Part shown: one piece after another, positions 20,651-31,969 of the stretch
How positions within the stretch are numbered: the first letter of the stretch is position 1
Layout: every line of letters begins with the position of its first letter
Assembly (NCBI GenBank): GCA_036250195.1
Contig: JAVHZZ010000004.1
Coordinates: forward strand, 253,286,228 to 253,350,227
Length of the DNA: 64,000 bases
Reading direction: 5' to 3'
From: Mixophyes australis
Lineage: Eukaryota; Chordata; Amphibia; Anura; Limnodynastidae
The notes under the pieces: model-generated
Databases searched by the model: none
What the model was told of the DNA's origin: nothing
The model's input: only the letters and a program-made list of their open reading frames with translations
Made by a program: the position numbers and the translations under genes

Positions 20651-22534
20651 TGCTTATCCATGTATTGACCTGGCTTTTTTTACACAACACAGTACCCTTT
20701 GCTCCCTGACCTTGGCCTGCTCTTGTTAATGCTTTCTGCAGCTGGATTTTTGTATTTGGACCTATACTCCTTGTGACAGGATGGACCACCTATGCCACCG
20801 TGTTCATGTGTTGTTGGGAACCAGCTGGGCTTGCCATGCCGCCATCCCCTTTCTATATCCCAAATTGCGTACCACTAACCACAGTAGGAGGAGCCTGCTG
20901 CCACCACTTGGGTCCTTTGCCGGCACCTAGAACCGGCTTCTTCTGGGTAACTTTCACTACTAGTGTTCCCCCTCGCTGGGCACCTGAGTTGGTACCCTTG
21001 ACCTCTTCCTTTAGATCAGGGTTGCTGTGGACGGTTCCCCTACCTATCCCACTGGCCAGAGCTGCAAGGTTGCGGCAGAGCGTTGGTACTGGAATTCTGG
21101 GTAACAACCTCAGTACAGCCGGATAATGGATCAGATTGGTCAAATCTGTAGGTCACAGGAATTGCAGCAGGTATGTAAGCGTCATAGCAGGATCTTGAAA
21201 CAATGATGTTTAATTAACGCAAGTCTCCTAGTAAAGACATTTACACTAGTTTGGGGTACTAGAGATCTTCAGATGGTACAGATGGTACATTACAATACAT
21301 GGTCAAACAGTCCGCTTTTTATACAGATTTACACAGATACCCTGGCTGGAGGTAATCCAGCCACATGCCCCTCTAACTAATCCAGGTGCTTCATGCAGCC
21401 TGCACATAAATCAGCCTGGAAGGGTTTAAGATCTTTTTACATTGCTGCTAGTGGCACCGCAATGTCTGAGGTTTTATATTGAATCATTACCATTAGGCTA
21501 TAACGTTGTCTCCAGACAGTTGCAGAAACACACCCCATCCACACATATGCTTACTTAGGATTTTCTTTAGCAAAGTTATAAAACCTAAACATGACATACT
21601 GTCTCAGAGATCAATACCTCAGAATTCAGTACATGTTTAATACACAGTATCAAAAAACAGTACGCTTGCAATTATATAAATTGGCACACTGCACTACTAA
21701 TTTAAATATATTTATACAATAAGTTATTTATAAGTGATCCAGCCACACTCCTAAATTACCTGCTTAGGTTGTAAGCACCACACTTGCTTCTGTTATATGC
21801 CTGCGAGAATTTGCATCCACTTCTGTTTGTGCCCCAGAGATTTTTTTATCTTCAAAAATTTGCATCTGCTTCTCTTGTGCCTGAGAGACTTAGTACTTAT
21901 GCTTTGTGTTTGAGATTTTCCTACCACATACCTGTTCCTGTTTTCTACCCAGATACAACACTCCGACTAAAGGTCAACCACCATAATCAGTTCTTGTGTG
22001 TTTGTAAGTTTATTACAGAATGCTACCTTCCACGATCTCTGGCTTGTGACATACTTCTGCAGACTATGCTGGTACTATAGAAATAAATGTAAAAAAATAA
22101 GTAATAATTTTCCTGTATAAGTAAGTTGTTACCTCTGCATTCCTCCCCATAAAATAATATTAATGTAAACATATAAAAAGTCACTGCTGTACCATCCCCT
22201 TAACAGTGCTAACCCTCTTCTGCATTGTTAGCCTCCACCGTCAGAAATTGCAGAAGGTATAAGCTTTTCATCTCATTCCATTTTCAATGAGTGTTTATCA
22301 TATTAAGCAAGTTAGATGTATGTTTTTTTTTAAAAAATGCATGTGTCTAAAAGGAAAAAAAGTTACTTCTCTATTCCATGGGCTTCCTGTTCTCTCCACT
22401 ATCTAACTCTTAGCTATGACTTCTGGTTTATCTGCATCTCCTCTTCACATCATGCACTGTTCCTGTTATATGTAATCATGCCCTCACTAAAATAATCACA
22501 CAAATGGACAAGTTTCTGCCATGTCTAAGCAGAG
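20651..22534. other. Unassigned DNA, possibly old LTR-element sequence
   Basis: The frames at 20773-21126 and 21784-22080 have no known domain. 20777-21130 is GC-richer than its surroundings and the sequence flanking 19485 and 20650 looks as if it was once continuous, so the inverted-repeat element may have landed in an older repeat. Nothing firmer could be supported. Confidence 0.35.
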
Positions 22535-22590
22535 CTGGATTGAGGTTTTGAATGGCCTGAAGCACTTATGAAAAGGGTTGCTGTCCCCTA

Positions 22591-22940
22591 TCATCATCAT
22601 CAACAACAACAACTATTTATATAGCACCACTAATTCAGCAGTGCTGTACAGAGAACTCACTCAGATCAGTCCCTGCCCCATTGAAGCTTACAGTCTAAAT
22701 TCATTAACATGCACACACACACACACACACACAAACAGACTAGGATCAATTTGATAGCAGCCAATTAACCTACTAGTATGTTTTTGGTGTGTGGCAGGAA
22801 ACTGGAGCACCCAGAGGAAACCCACGCATACATGGGGAGAACATACAAACTCCACACAGATAAGGGCATGGTTGGGAATTGAACTCATGGCCCCAGTGTT
22901 GAGAGGCAGAAGTACTAACCACTAAGTCACAGTGCTGCCC
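22591..22940 (-). mobile_element. tRNA-derived SINE, nearly complete
   Basis: On the minus strand it begins GGGCAGCACTGTGACTTAGT. A polymerase III box A (TGACTTAGTGG) and box B (GAGTTCAATTCC) are in place, followed by a body with CTGTGTGGAGTTTGTATGTT, a CA/GT repeat (22711-22732 on plus), GTTCTCTGTACAGCACTGC and a tail of TATATAAATAGTTGTTG and GAT repeats. SINEs are copied by LINE enzymes. No clear target duplication was seen. Confidence 0.85.
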
Positions 22941-22942
22941 TA

Positions 22943-23400
22943 ATGGCCTTATACACAAAGATAGTGTTGCCCATATACACTATGCCCCCCTTCCATCTCT
23001 CCAATTGTCCCCCCTTGGTGTCTCTAATTTCCCATATTGTTTCTCTCTCATTGGTCTTAAATCTCTCTCATTTACCCATTAATATCTCTCACATTGCCTC
23101 ACATATCTCTCATATTGATCATCATATCTCTCACATGTGGCTCTCATTGTTGCCCCTTAATGCTCTCATTGCAGCCCCCTCCATGCCTCTCTCATTACAG
23201 CCACATCTATGTCTCTCTCATTGCTACCCTCTCCATGCCTCTCTCATTACAGCCACATCTATGTCTCTCTCATTGCTACCCTCTCCATGCCTCTCTCATT
23301 GAAGGCCTGTGTTTCACTTATTGCTGCCCATCCATGACTCTCTCATTGCTGCCCCGTCCATGCCTCTCATTACTGTCCCCTTCATGCTCACACACCAGTC
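22943..23400 (+). repeat. CT-rich minisatellite
   Basis: Repeats of the words CCATGCCTCTCTCATT and ACAGCCACATCTATGTCTCT recur with a period near 56 bp between about 23165 and 23400, with looser TCTCTCA repeats before. The open frames across it (22943-23302, 23094-23516) are repeat artefacts. It ends at the 5' end of the large hAT. Confidence 0.7.
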
Positions 23401-23954
23401 CCATGAAAACTAGAGATGAGCGCACTCGGATTTCTGAAATCCGAGCCCACCCGAACGTTGCCGATCCGAGTCGGATCCGAGACAGATCCGGGTATTGGCG
23501 CCAAATTCAAATCTGAAACTGAGGCTCTGACTCATAATCCCGTTGTCGGATCTCGCGATACTCGGATCCTATAAATTCCCCGCTAGTCGCCGCCATCTTC
23601 ACTCGGGCATTGATCAGGGTAGAGGGAGGGTGTGTTAGGTGGTCCTCTGTCCTGGTAGATCTCGTGCTGTGCTGTTTAGTTCTGTGCTGTGCTGTTTAGT
23701 TCTGTGCTGTGCTGTGCTGTGCTGTGTTCTGCAGTATCAGTCCAGTGGTGCTGTGTGCTGTGCTCTGTCCTTCTGAGGTCAGTGGTGCTGCTGGGTCCTG
23801 TGCTGTGTCCTGTTCAGTCCAGTGGTGCTGTGTCCTGTGCTCTGTGCTTCTAAGGGCATAGTTATTTCCCCAATATTCCCCTGTGTTTAAAAAAATAAAA
23901 AAAAGTTATTTAAAAAAATACCAAAAACTAATTTAATTTTTTTTAATTACCACA

Positions 23955-24665
23955 AAATTTGCACAACCAATCCTGCAGTATAAGCCCATTGGTACTGCAA
24001 TATTACCAAGTTCACACATTCAGCAGTAAAAGTCCAGTGGTACTGCAATATTACAAAGTTCACACATTCTGCAGTATCAGTCCAGTGGTGCTGTGTCCTG
24101 TGCTCTGTCCTGCTGAGTTCCGTAGTGCTGCTGGATCCTGTGCCGTGTCCTGTTCAGTCCAGTGGTGCTGTGTCCTGTGCTCTGTGCTTCTAAGGGCATA
24201 GTTATTTCCCCATTATTCCCAAGTTTTTAAAAAATAAAAAAAAAGTAAAAAAAAATTAAAAATTAAAAATTAAAAAAAATATATATAATTATAACCAAAT
24301 TTGCAAAACCAATCCAGCAGTATAAGTCCATTGGTACTGCAATATTACAAAGTTCACACATTCTGCAGTATCAGTCCAGTGGTGCTGTGTCCTGTGCTCT
24401 GTCCTGCTGAGTTCCGTAGTGCTGCTGGGTCCTGTGCCGTGTCCTGTTCAGTCCAGTGGTGCTGTGTCCTGTGCTCTGTGCTTCTAAGGGCATAGTTATT
24501 TCCCCATTATTCCCAAGTTTTTTTAAAAAAAAAAAAAGTAAAAAAAAATAAAAAATTAAAAATTAAAAAAAATATATATAATTATAACCAAATTTGCAAA
24601 ACCAATCCAGCAGTATAAGTCCATTGGTACTGCAATATTACCAAGTTCACACATTCTGCAGTATC
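23955..24665 (+). repeat. Leader repeats of hAT copy 1 (about 300 bp, 2 full and 1 partial)
   Basis: Units start near 23955, 24298 and 24592 with AAATTTGCAAAACCAATCC, run through GCAGTATCAGTCCAGTGGTG and end in A/T-rich linkers. The third is cut off just before the transposase start. The repeated 64-80 codon frames here are copies of the unit and not genes. Confidence 0.8.
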
Positions 24666-24667
24666 TT

Positions 24668-27600
24668 GTGCTACATATAATGGAGACCAAAAATTTGGAG
24701 GATAAAGTAGGGAAAGATCAAGACCCACTTCCTCCTAATGCTGAAGCTGCTGCCACTAGTCATGACATAGACGATGAAATGCCATCAACGTCGTCTTCTA
24801 AGCCCGATGCCCAATCTCGTAGTACCGGGCATGTAAAATCCAAAAAGCCCAAGTTAAGAAAAAGTAGCAAAAAGAGAAACTTAAAATCATCTGAGGAGAA
24901 ACGTAAAGTTGCCAATATGCCATTTACGACACGGAGTGGCAAGGAACGGCTTAGGCCTTGGCCCGTGTTCATGACTAGTGGTTCAGCTTCACCCACGGAT
25001 CTTAGCCCTCCTCCTCCTCCCCCCCCCTACAAAAAATTGAAGAGAGTTATGCTGTCAGCAACAAAACAGTAAACAACTCTGCCTTCTAAAGAGAATTTAT
25101 CACAAATCCACAAGGCGAGTCCAAGGATGTTGGTGGTTGTCAAGCCTGACCTTCCCATCACTGTACGGGAAGAGGTGGCTCGGGAGGAGGCTATTGATGA
25201 TGTAGCTGGCGCTGTGGAGGAACTTGATGATGAGGATGGTGATGTGGTTATTGTAAATGAGGCACCAGGGGGGGAAACAGCTGATGTCCATGGGATGAAA
25301 AAGCCCATCGTCATGCCTGGTCAGAAGACCAAAAAATGCACCTCTTCGGTCTGGAGTTATTTTTATCCAAATCCAGACAAATAATGTATGGCCATATGTA
25401 GCTTATGTAAAGCTCAAATAAGCAGGGGTAAGGATCTTGCCCACCTAGGAACATCCTCCCTTATACGTCACCTGAATAACCTTCATAGTTCAGTGGATAG
25501 TTCAGGAACTGGGGCTAGGACCCTCATCGGTACAGGGACACCTAAATCCCGTGGTCCAGTTGGATACACACCAGCAACACCCTCCTCGTCAACTTCCTCC
25601 ACAATCTCCATCAGATTCAGTCCTGCAGCCCAAGTCAGCAGCCAGACTGAGTCCTCCTCAATACGGGATTCATCCGAGGAATCCTGCAGCGGTACGCCTA
25701 CTACTGCCACTGCTGCTGTTGCTGCTGTTAGTCGGTCATCTTCCCAGAGGGGAAGTCGTAAGACCGCTAAGTCTTTCACAAAACAATTGACCGTCCAACA
25801 GTCGTTTGCCATGACCACAAAATACGATAGTAGTCACCCTATTGCAAAGCGTATAACTGCGGCTGTAACTGCAATGTTGGTGTTAGACGTGCGCCCGGTG
25901 TCCGCCATCAGTGGAGTGGGATTTAGAGGGTTGATGGAGGTATTGTGTCCCCGGTACCAAATCCCGTCGAGATTCCACTTCACTAGGCAGGCGATACCAA
26001 AAATGTACAGAGAAGTACGATCAAGTGTCCTCAGTGCTCTAAAAAATGCGGTTGTACCCACTGTCCACTTAACCACGGACATGTGGACAAGTGGTTCTGG
26101 GCAAACGAAGGACTATATGACTGTGACAGCCCACTGGGTAGATGCATCCCCTTCCGCAGCAACAGCAACAGCTGCATCAGTAGCAGCAACTACAAAATGG
26201 CTGCTCGTGCAAAGGCAGGCAACATTGTGTATTACAGGCTTTAATAAGAGGCACAATGCTGACAACATATTAGAGAAAATGAGGGAAATTATCTCCCAGT
26301 GGCTTACCCCACTTAGACTCTCATGGGGATTTGTGGTGTCAGACAATGCCAGTAACATTGTGCGGGCATTAAATATGGGCAATTTCCAGCACGTCCCATG
26401 TTTTGCCCACACCATTAATTTGGTGGTGCAGCATTACCTCAAGAGTGACAGGGGTGTGCAGGAGATGCTTGCGGTGGCGCGCAAAATTGCTGGACACTTT
26501 CGGCATTCAGCCAGTGCCTACCGCAGACTAGAGGCACATCAAAAAAGCATGAACCTGCCCTGCCATCACCTCAAACAAGAGGTTGTGACACGCTGGAACT
26601 CCACCCTCTATATGCTGCAGAGGATGGAGGAGCACCAAAACGCCATTCAAGCCTACACAGCCACCTACGACATAGGCAAAGGAGTGGGGATGCGCCTCAG
26701 TCAAGCGCAGTGGAGACTGATTTCCGTGTTGTGCAAGGTTCTGCAGCCATTTGAACTTGCCACACGAGAAGTCAGTTCCGACACTGCCAGCTTGAGTCAG
26801 GTCATTCCCCTGATCAGGCTGTTGCAGAAGCAGCTGGAGAAAGTGAGGGAGGAGCTGGTAAGCCATTGCGATTACACCAAGCATGTAGCTCTTGTGGATG
26901 TAGCCCTTCGTACGCTTTGCCAGGATCCGAGAGTGGTCACTCTTTTAAAGTCAGAGGAATACATTCTGGCCACCGTGCTCGATCCTCGGTTTAAAGCGTA
27001 TGTTGTGTCTCTGTTTCCGGCGGACACAAGTCTACAGCGGTGCAAAGACCTGCTGGTCAGGAGATTGTCCTCTGAAGAGGACCGTGACATGCCAACAGCT
27101 CCACCCTCATTTTCTTCCACATCTATGGCTGCGAGGAAAAAGCTCAGTTTTCCCAAAAGAGGCACTGGCGGGGATGCTGATAACATCTGGTCCGGACTGA
27201 AGGACCTGCCAGCCATTGCAGACATGTCTACTGTCGCTGCATTGGATGCTGTCACAATAGAAAAAATTGTGGATGATTACTTTGCTGACACCATCCAAGT
27301 AGACATGTCAGACAGTCCATATTGTTACTGGCAGGAAAAAAAGGCAGTTTGGAAGCCCCTGTACAAACTGGCTCTATTTTACCTGAGTTGTCCCCCCTCC
27401 AGTGTGTACTCGGAAAGAGTTTTTAGTGCAGCGGGGAACCTGGTCAGTGAGCGGCGAAGGAGGTTGCTTCCTCACAACGTTGAAAAAATGATGTTTATAA
27501 AAATGAATAATCAATTCCTCAATGAAGTACAGCACTGCCCTCCAGATACTACAGAGGGACCTGTGGTTGTGGAGTCCAGCGGGGACGAATTGATAATGTG

Positions 27601-27676
27601 TGATGAGGAGGAAGTACACACTGTAGGGGGAGAGGAATCAGAGGTTGAGGATGAGGACGACATCTTTCCTCAGTAG
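24668..27676 (+). pseudogene. hAT transposase with BED zinc finger (two in-frame stops)
   Basis: The enzyme excises and reinserts the element. One frame runs from ATG 24668 to 27676, interrupted by TAA at 25070-25072 and 25382-25384. The N-terminus is charged (KSKKPKLRKSSKKRN). The BED finger starts SSVWSYF; C-x2-C and H-x4-H (CSLC, HLNNLH) follow the second stop. In the 762-codon part from 25388: first catalytic Asp in LTTDMW (D231), second in VVSDNASN (D319), CFAH (C338, H341), RW in VTRWNS (402-403), and the C-terminal dimerisation block with Glu in YSERVFSAAG (E676). All hAT landmarks are present. The second stop splits the DNA-binding finger, so the last 762 codons alone lack a full BED domain. 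Confidence 0.92.
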
Positions 27677-27731
27677 AGCCTGTTTAGTCTGTACAGGGAG
27701 AGATGAATTGTTTTTTTGGTGTGGGGGCCCA

Positions 27732-27795
27732 AACAAACCAATCATTTCAGCCACAGTTGTTTGGTAGGCCCTGTCGCTGAAATGATTGGTTTGTT
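27732..27795. repeat. Perfect 20-bp stem-loop after the transposase
   Basis: AACAAACCAATCATTTCAGC at 27732-27751 is the exact reverse complement of 27776-27795, with a 24-nt loop. It lies 56 bp after the transposase stop. It is also present in copy 2. It may act in RNA 3'-end formation or stability; this is inference. Confidence 0.85.
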
Positions 27796-28189
27796 AAAGT
27801 GTGCATGTCCTATTTCAACAACATAAGGGTGGGTGGGAGGGCCCAAGGACAATTCCATCTTGCAACTCTTTTTTTGGCATTATATGACCAATCAACAGTC
27901 GTTTGCCATGTTCAAAAAGTAAAACCAAATTTAAACAAATTCAAGAAATTAAACCAAAAGTAAAATGCCCTGTCATAATTTAAAACAAGAGGTATTGACG
28001 TGCTCTAAAACTACTGTATTGTTGTTTATATTTTATAAACACTACACTTGAAAGCTTGAGTCTTTCAATAAAAAAGTAACTGTCCATTGCACGAATATTT
28101 GCAACAGGGACAATTTTAGGGTTAAGAAAGTCAACTAATAACACTTCGACGCTGTCTGTCTTTATAAACACTACACTTGGAAGTTGGAG

Positions 28190-28465
28190 GAGGTATTGTG
28201 GCCCCGGCACCAAATTTACTACCGGGGCCACTCCACTGTGCAGTCCATATTTAGGTGTATCAGATATTAAACAACGGTGATAGTTGATGCCCAATTTTTT
28301 AATTATATTGTGGCCTCGGTACCAAATTGTGTACCGGGGCCACCACACTACGCAGTCCATACCCTTTTTTGGTGGAATTCTGACCCGTGGAGGGTTTTTT
28401 AATTATATTGTGGCCTCGGTACCAAATTGTGTACCGGGGCCACCACACTACGCAGTCAAGATAGA
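28190..28465 (+). repeat. GTACCGGGGCCAC repeats
   Basis: A motif of ATTGTGGCCTCGGTACCAAAT with GTACCGGGGCCACCACACTA and CGCAGTC occurs near 28196, 28308 and 28410. GGTACC...GTACCGGGGCC is locally self-complementary. It leads into the longer subterminal array. Confidence 0.7.
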
Positions 28466-28649
28466 TAGATGCGTATCATAGATAAAGTACATTCAGTGGT
28501 GTGGGGCAAATTGAAAAATATTCAAAATGCACTGACATTATCAAAAACAAGAGGTTGTCACACGCTAAAACTCCAACATGTATATGATGGAGAGGATGGA
28601 GGAGCAGCCGTATGTGCAGTGTAATGCAGACCTGTTGAAGGTTTTTTAT

Positions 28650-29335
28650 ATATTTTATTGTGGTGCCCAGTGCCCACTCCTCTACGCAGTCCAGGTACAT
28701 TTATTGGTGCGAATCATAAAAGTTCAGGGTTTTTAATATATATTGTGGTGACCCACTCCTCTACGCAGTCCAGGTACATTTATTGGTGCGAATCATAAAA
28801 GTTCAGGGATTTTAATATATATTGTGGTGACCCACTCCTCTACGCAGTCCAGGTACATTTATTGGTGCGAATCATACAAGTTGATGGTTTTCTTATTATA
28901 TATATTGTGGTGACCCACTCCTCTACGCAGTCCAGATACATTTATTGGTGCGAATCATAAAAGTTCAGGGTTTTTAATATATATTGTGGTGACCCACTCC
29001 TCTACGCAGTCCAGGTACATTTATTGGTGCGAATCATACAAGTTCAGGGTTTTTAATATATATTGTGGTGACCCACTCCTCTAGGCAGTCCAGGTACATT
29101 TATTGGTGCGAATCATACAAGTTGATGGTTTTCTTATTATATATATTGTGGTGACCCACTCCTCTAGGCAGTCCAGGTACATTTATTGGTGCGAATCATA
29201 CAAGTTCAGGGTTTGTAATATATATTGTGGTGACCCACTCCTCTACGCAGTCCAGGTACATTTATTGGTACGAATCATACAAGTTGATGGTTTTCTTATT
29301 ATATATATTGTGGTGACCCACTCCTCTACGCAGTC
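28650..29335 (+). repeat. Subterminal repeat array of hAT copy 1
   Basis: About nine units of roughly 77-85 bp share GTGGTGACCCACTCCTCTAC and GCAGTCCAGGTACATTTATT. The last part of the unit comes in two forms, AAGTTCAGGGTTTTTAATAT and AAGTTGATGGTTTTCTTATT, giving a higher-order pattern. Arrays near transposon ends often bind transposase; that role is inferred here. Confidence 0.88.
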
Positions 29336-29661
29336 CAGAAAGATACCTCGTTGCAACGTTTTGGACTAATAACTATATTGTGAGGTGTTCAGAATACACT
29401 GTAAATTAGTGGAAATGCTTGTTATTGAATGTTATTGAGGTTACTAATAGCATAGGAGTGAAAATAAGCCCAAAAACTTGATTTTTAAACTTTTTATGTT
29501 TTTTCCAAAAAAAATCTGAATCCAAAACCTTAAATCCGAACCGAGACCTTTCGTCAAGTGTTTTGCGAGACAAATCCGAACCCCAAAAATAATGAAAATC
29601 CGGATCCAAAACACAAAACACGAGACCTCAAAAGTCGCTGGTGCACATCCCTAATGAAAAC

Positions 29662-30235
29662 CATTCTTCTTTAATATTTATACCTATTTCCCCGCACTAG
29701 CCCTGACATTAAAAGAATAAATGCCATTTAATATATAGACCTATATCCCCCAACATTAAATTAGCAGTCACATTTAACATCTAGACATATTCCCCCCACC
29801 ACCACCACTGGCCCAGACATTGAATTAATATCATTCCCAGAGAATATTTCTCTCAACCAGCCCTATGTTTTTTTACAGATTACACACTATAAAAGTAATA
29901 TCAACCATCACCCCCCAGTTTACATTTTAGGGCACCAGAATAATCTTGCTAATCCCCCATGGCCTTGTTAAGAGTTCAGGCCGCCTTAGGCTAAGATGCC
30001 CGCAAAGCCCTCCTCGCCTTCTACGCCAAGCTAATACATGGTAGGTAAAAACAAACTTGTCTTTAATTTTAAATTTGGCTTTCTTCACACACCCCCCCCC
30101 CCCCCCCCAATTTTTATGTGCCTGTTTTTTTTAACTTGGCTTTTTAAAAAGGTCACAACAATCTTTGTCACTCGTTTCCTTGTCATTAAAATTAGAACTG
30201 TATAGCAGAATGGAGGCATGAATGAGCATTACTGA
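29662..30235. other. AT-rich DNA with poly-C tract
   Basis: No gene. Words such as CAGTCACATTTAACATCTAG and CCCCCAACATTAAAT recur loosely and resemble the DNA at 56560-56740, suggesting an old repeat. A run of C lies at about 30091-30108. Confidence 0.4.
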
Positions 30236-30828
30236 GAATGTAAAGGGGGGAGGGGGCTGTCATGCCTGCGCCTGACTCCGTCTTTGCCTCTCCTATTTTA
30301 GCCAGCTCAAAGATGACTTCAGCCTTTACCATGGGAATGTGTCAAGATTAAAATCTTGCTACATTTTTCTTTCATGTTTTCTTTTTACTTTGAAGAACAA
30401 CTCATATATTTTAAAAAGAATATCAGTTTATCCCTCTTACTGTCACAATTTTGCGTCCGTCCAAAAGCCTTACACCATAGGTTGCATCCTAGTCAGCATA
30501 TTGGATAATCAGGCCCTGTAATCCCCCATATATATTTTTTATAGGTTTGGCACCAGACTTTCTAAGTTCCCTCCTCCTCTGCAGTACTATACTGAGAAAG
30601 GCTACTCTCTGCTTTTCTTTCTCTTCTTCCCTTTATTTCTCCTCAATTTCTTCCTCATTTCTTCTTATCTCTACTGGGACTGGTAGTTCCTGTCAGCTCC
30701 TCTCCACAGCTTTGCAACATCAAGATGTCTTGGATGCAGCACTTCAGGCCTAGAGCACAAGTGGAGAGCTGGAGACAGGTGCTGTCAATGGTATGACCCT
30801 GTTCAGGTAGGGTCCCTGGAAGAGAGGG

Positions 30829-31167
30829 TTGCGGTGCATGTGCCCCTCATCTGACTCTGCCAGCAACATTAGCACTCTCAACTCTTTGATTACTTTGTGC
30901 TTCTGTAAGAATTCCAAAGATCTCTTTGCTTTTTCAAAATCTGCTCAGCTGCCCACTGAGCTTAATTGTGATTTCTGTTTGACTGCTGGACACTCTGCAC
31001 CCAACTGTCAGTATCCTGGACCTTTTCATTTCAGAGCTGCAGAAACTACCTACCCGATTAACCCTAGCCCGGAGGCGGTAAAGTATCATTCACCTTCTCC
31101 TTTGAACTGTACAATTTGGATCAATTGTTCCCTCTCACTCTCTCATTACCTACCCTGGATAATATAG
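30829..31167 (+). pseudogene. Possible retroelement gag fragment with zinc knuckle
   Basis: The frame contains CDFCLTAGHSAPNC, a match to the C-x2-C-x3-G-H-x4-C nucleic-acid-binding knuckle of Gag proteins. The glycine before the histidine is the family norm. Nothing else in the 112 codons is recognised and flanking frames are broken, so this is at best a relic of an LTR element or LINE ORF1. A host zinc-knuckle exon is less likely. Confidence 0.4.
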
Positions 31168-31621
31168 ATTCATCCACATCTATTTTATCTCTCCATCATG
31201 CACCTACTCAGTTTACACTTTCTCTTTCTCCTATTCACTTTCACCACACTTCTCTCCTAACCCCTCTTCTCACTCCATCATCCTACTTCTCACTCCCTTA
31301 TTATTATTATTATTTTTTCCCCTTTATTATTCCCCCTTTATTATTTCCCTCTCTGCACACATGAACTGTTTTGTTTCCTGCACCCATCACACTCACGATC
31401 ATGCACCGGACCTGCCAATAGCACAGTCGAGTCCCTGTGTACTTACCTTGGGTTCCTCAGATCTGTCGTCCATGGCATTCAAACTCCGCAGCGTTTTAAG
31501 GGACCTGTCCTTTTAAGAGACCCCATTCCCTTTCATTGGTTAGTGCCCACTTTTGGTCAGAATATACAAAACATCTGTTTCATTCATTTGATACCAGATC
31601 TTTGAGTCTAGCCTACAACTT
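31168..31621. other. Unassigned DNA, LTR-like composition
   Basis: It contains CT-rich DNA and a TTATTATTATTATT tract near 31300. No supported gene. The 31390-31620 part has the feel of gypsy LTR DNA but no pair was found. Confidence 0.35.
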
Positions 31622-31770
31622 TGTTGATCCAGTCACCTGCTTCCAAGCTTACCTGGACCTCCATGTGATCCTGCCGCAGACCATTACACGTATGCTGATC
31701 CTGTTACCTGCTTCCAAACTTACCTTTACCTTCAAGTATTCCTGATGCAGACCAATACACCTTTGCTGCT
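31622..31770 (+). repeat. Tandem repeat, about 73 bp x 2
   Basis: GATCC(A/T)GT(C/T)ACCTGCTTCCAA followed by CTTACCT and GCAGACCA(T/A)TACAC occurs at 31625 and again at 31697. It ends where a SINE begins. Confidence 0.7.
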
Positions 31771-31969
31771 AATAGGTTAATTGGCTGCTATCAAAATTGA
31801 CCCTAGTCTCTGTCTGTGTGTGTGTGTATATTAGGGAATTTAGACTGTAAGTTCCAATGGGTCAGGGACTGATGTGAATGAGTTCTCTGTACAGCGCATC
31901 ATCAGTGCAGAGCATCATCAGTGGCGCTATATAAATAAATGGTGATGATGATAATGATGATGATACCTT
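31771..31969 (+). repeat. SINE 3' half
   Basis: It starts within TAGGTTAATTGGCTGCTATC, includes a (GT)n run near 31809 and GTTCTCTGTACAGCGC, and ends TATATAAATAAATGGTGATG with GAT repeats. The tRNA-like head is missing. A short CATCATCAGTG segment is duplicated near 31896-31920. Confidence 0.8.

Larger units (their letters stand above)
23411..29653 (+). mobile_element. Autonomous-type hAT transposon, copy 1
   Basis: A 6243-bp element with terminal inverted repeats TAGAGATGAGCGC (23411) and GTGCACATCCCTA (to 29653), flanked by exact 8-bp duplications ATGAAAAC at 23403-23410 and 29654-29661. TAGRGATG ends resemble those of the Ac-type hAT group. Contents in order: GC-rich 5' end, CTGTG-rich leader, three leader repeats of about 300 bp, one transposase gene with two in-frame stops, a 20-bp stem-loop, and a long subterminal repeat array. 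Copy 2 at 50823-57904 has the same order in reverse. Confidence 0.95.

Noticed and set aside
20773..21126. 117-codon frame as a host exon
   Set aside because: No recognisable domain; an overlapping minus-strand frame of similar length exists in the same GC-richer segment.
22860..22940. tRNA gene
   Set aside because: Box A and box B belong to the SINE head; no cloverleaf or clean 3' end.
23959..24495. Repeated 64-80 codon frames
   Set aside because: Copies of the hAT leader repeat unit.
25127..25384. Separate small acidic gene
   Set aside because: It is in the same frame as the transposase and is continuous with it in copy 2, so it is the middle of one gene.
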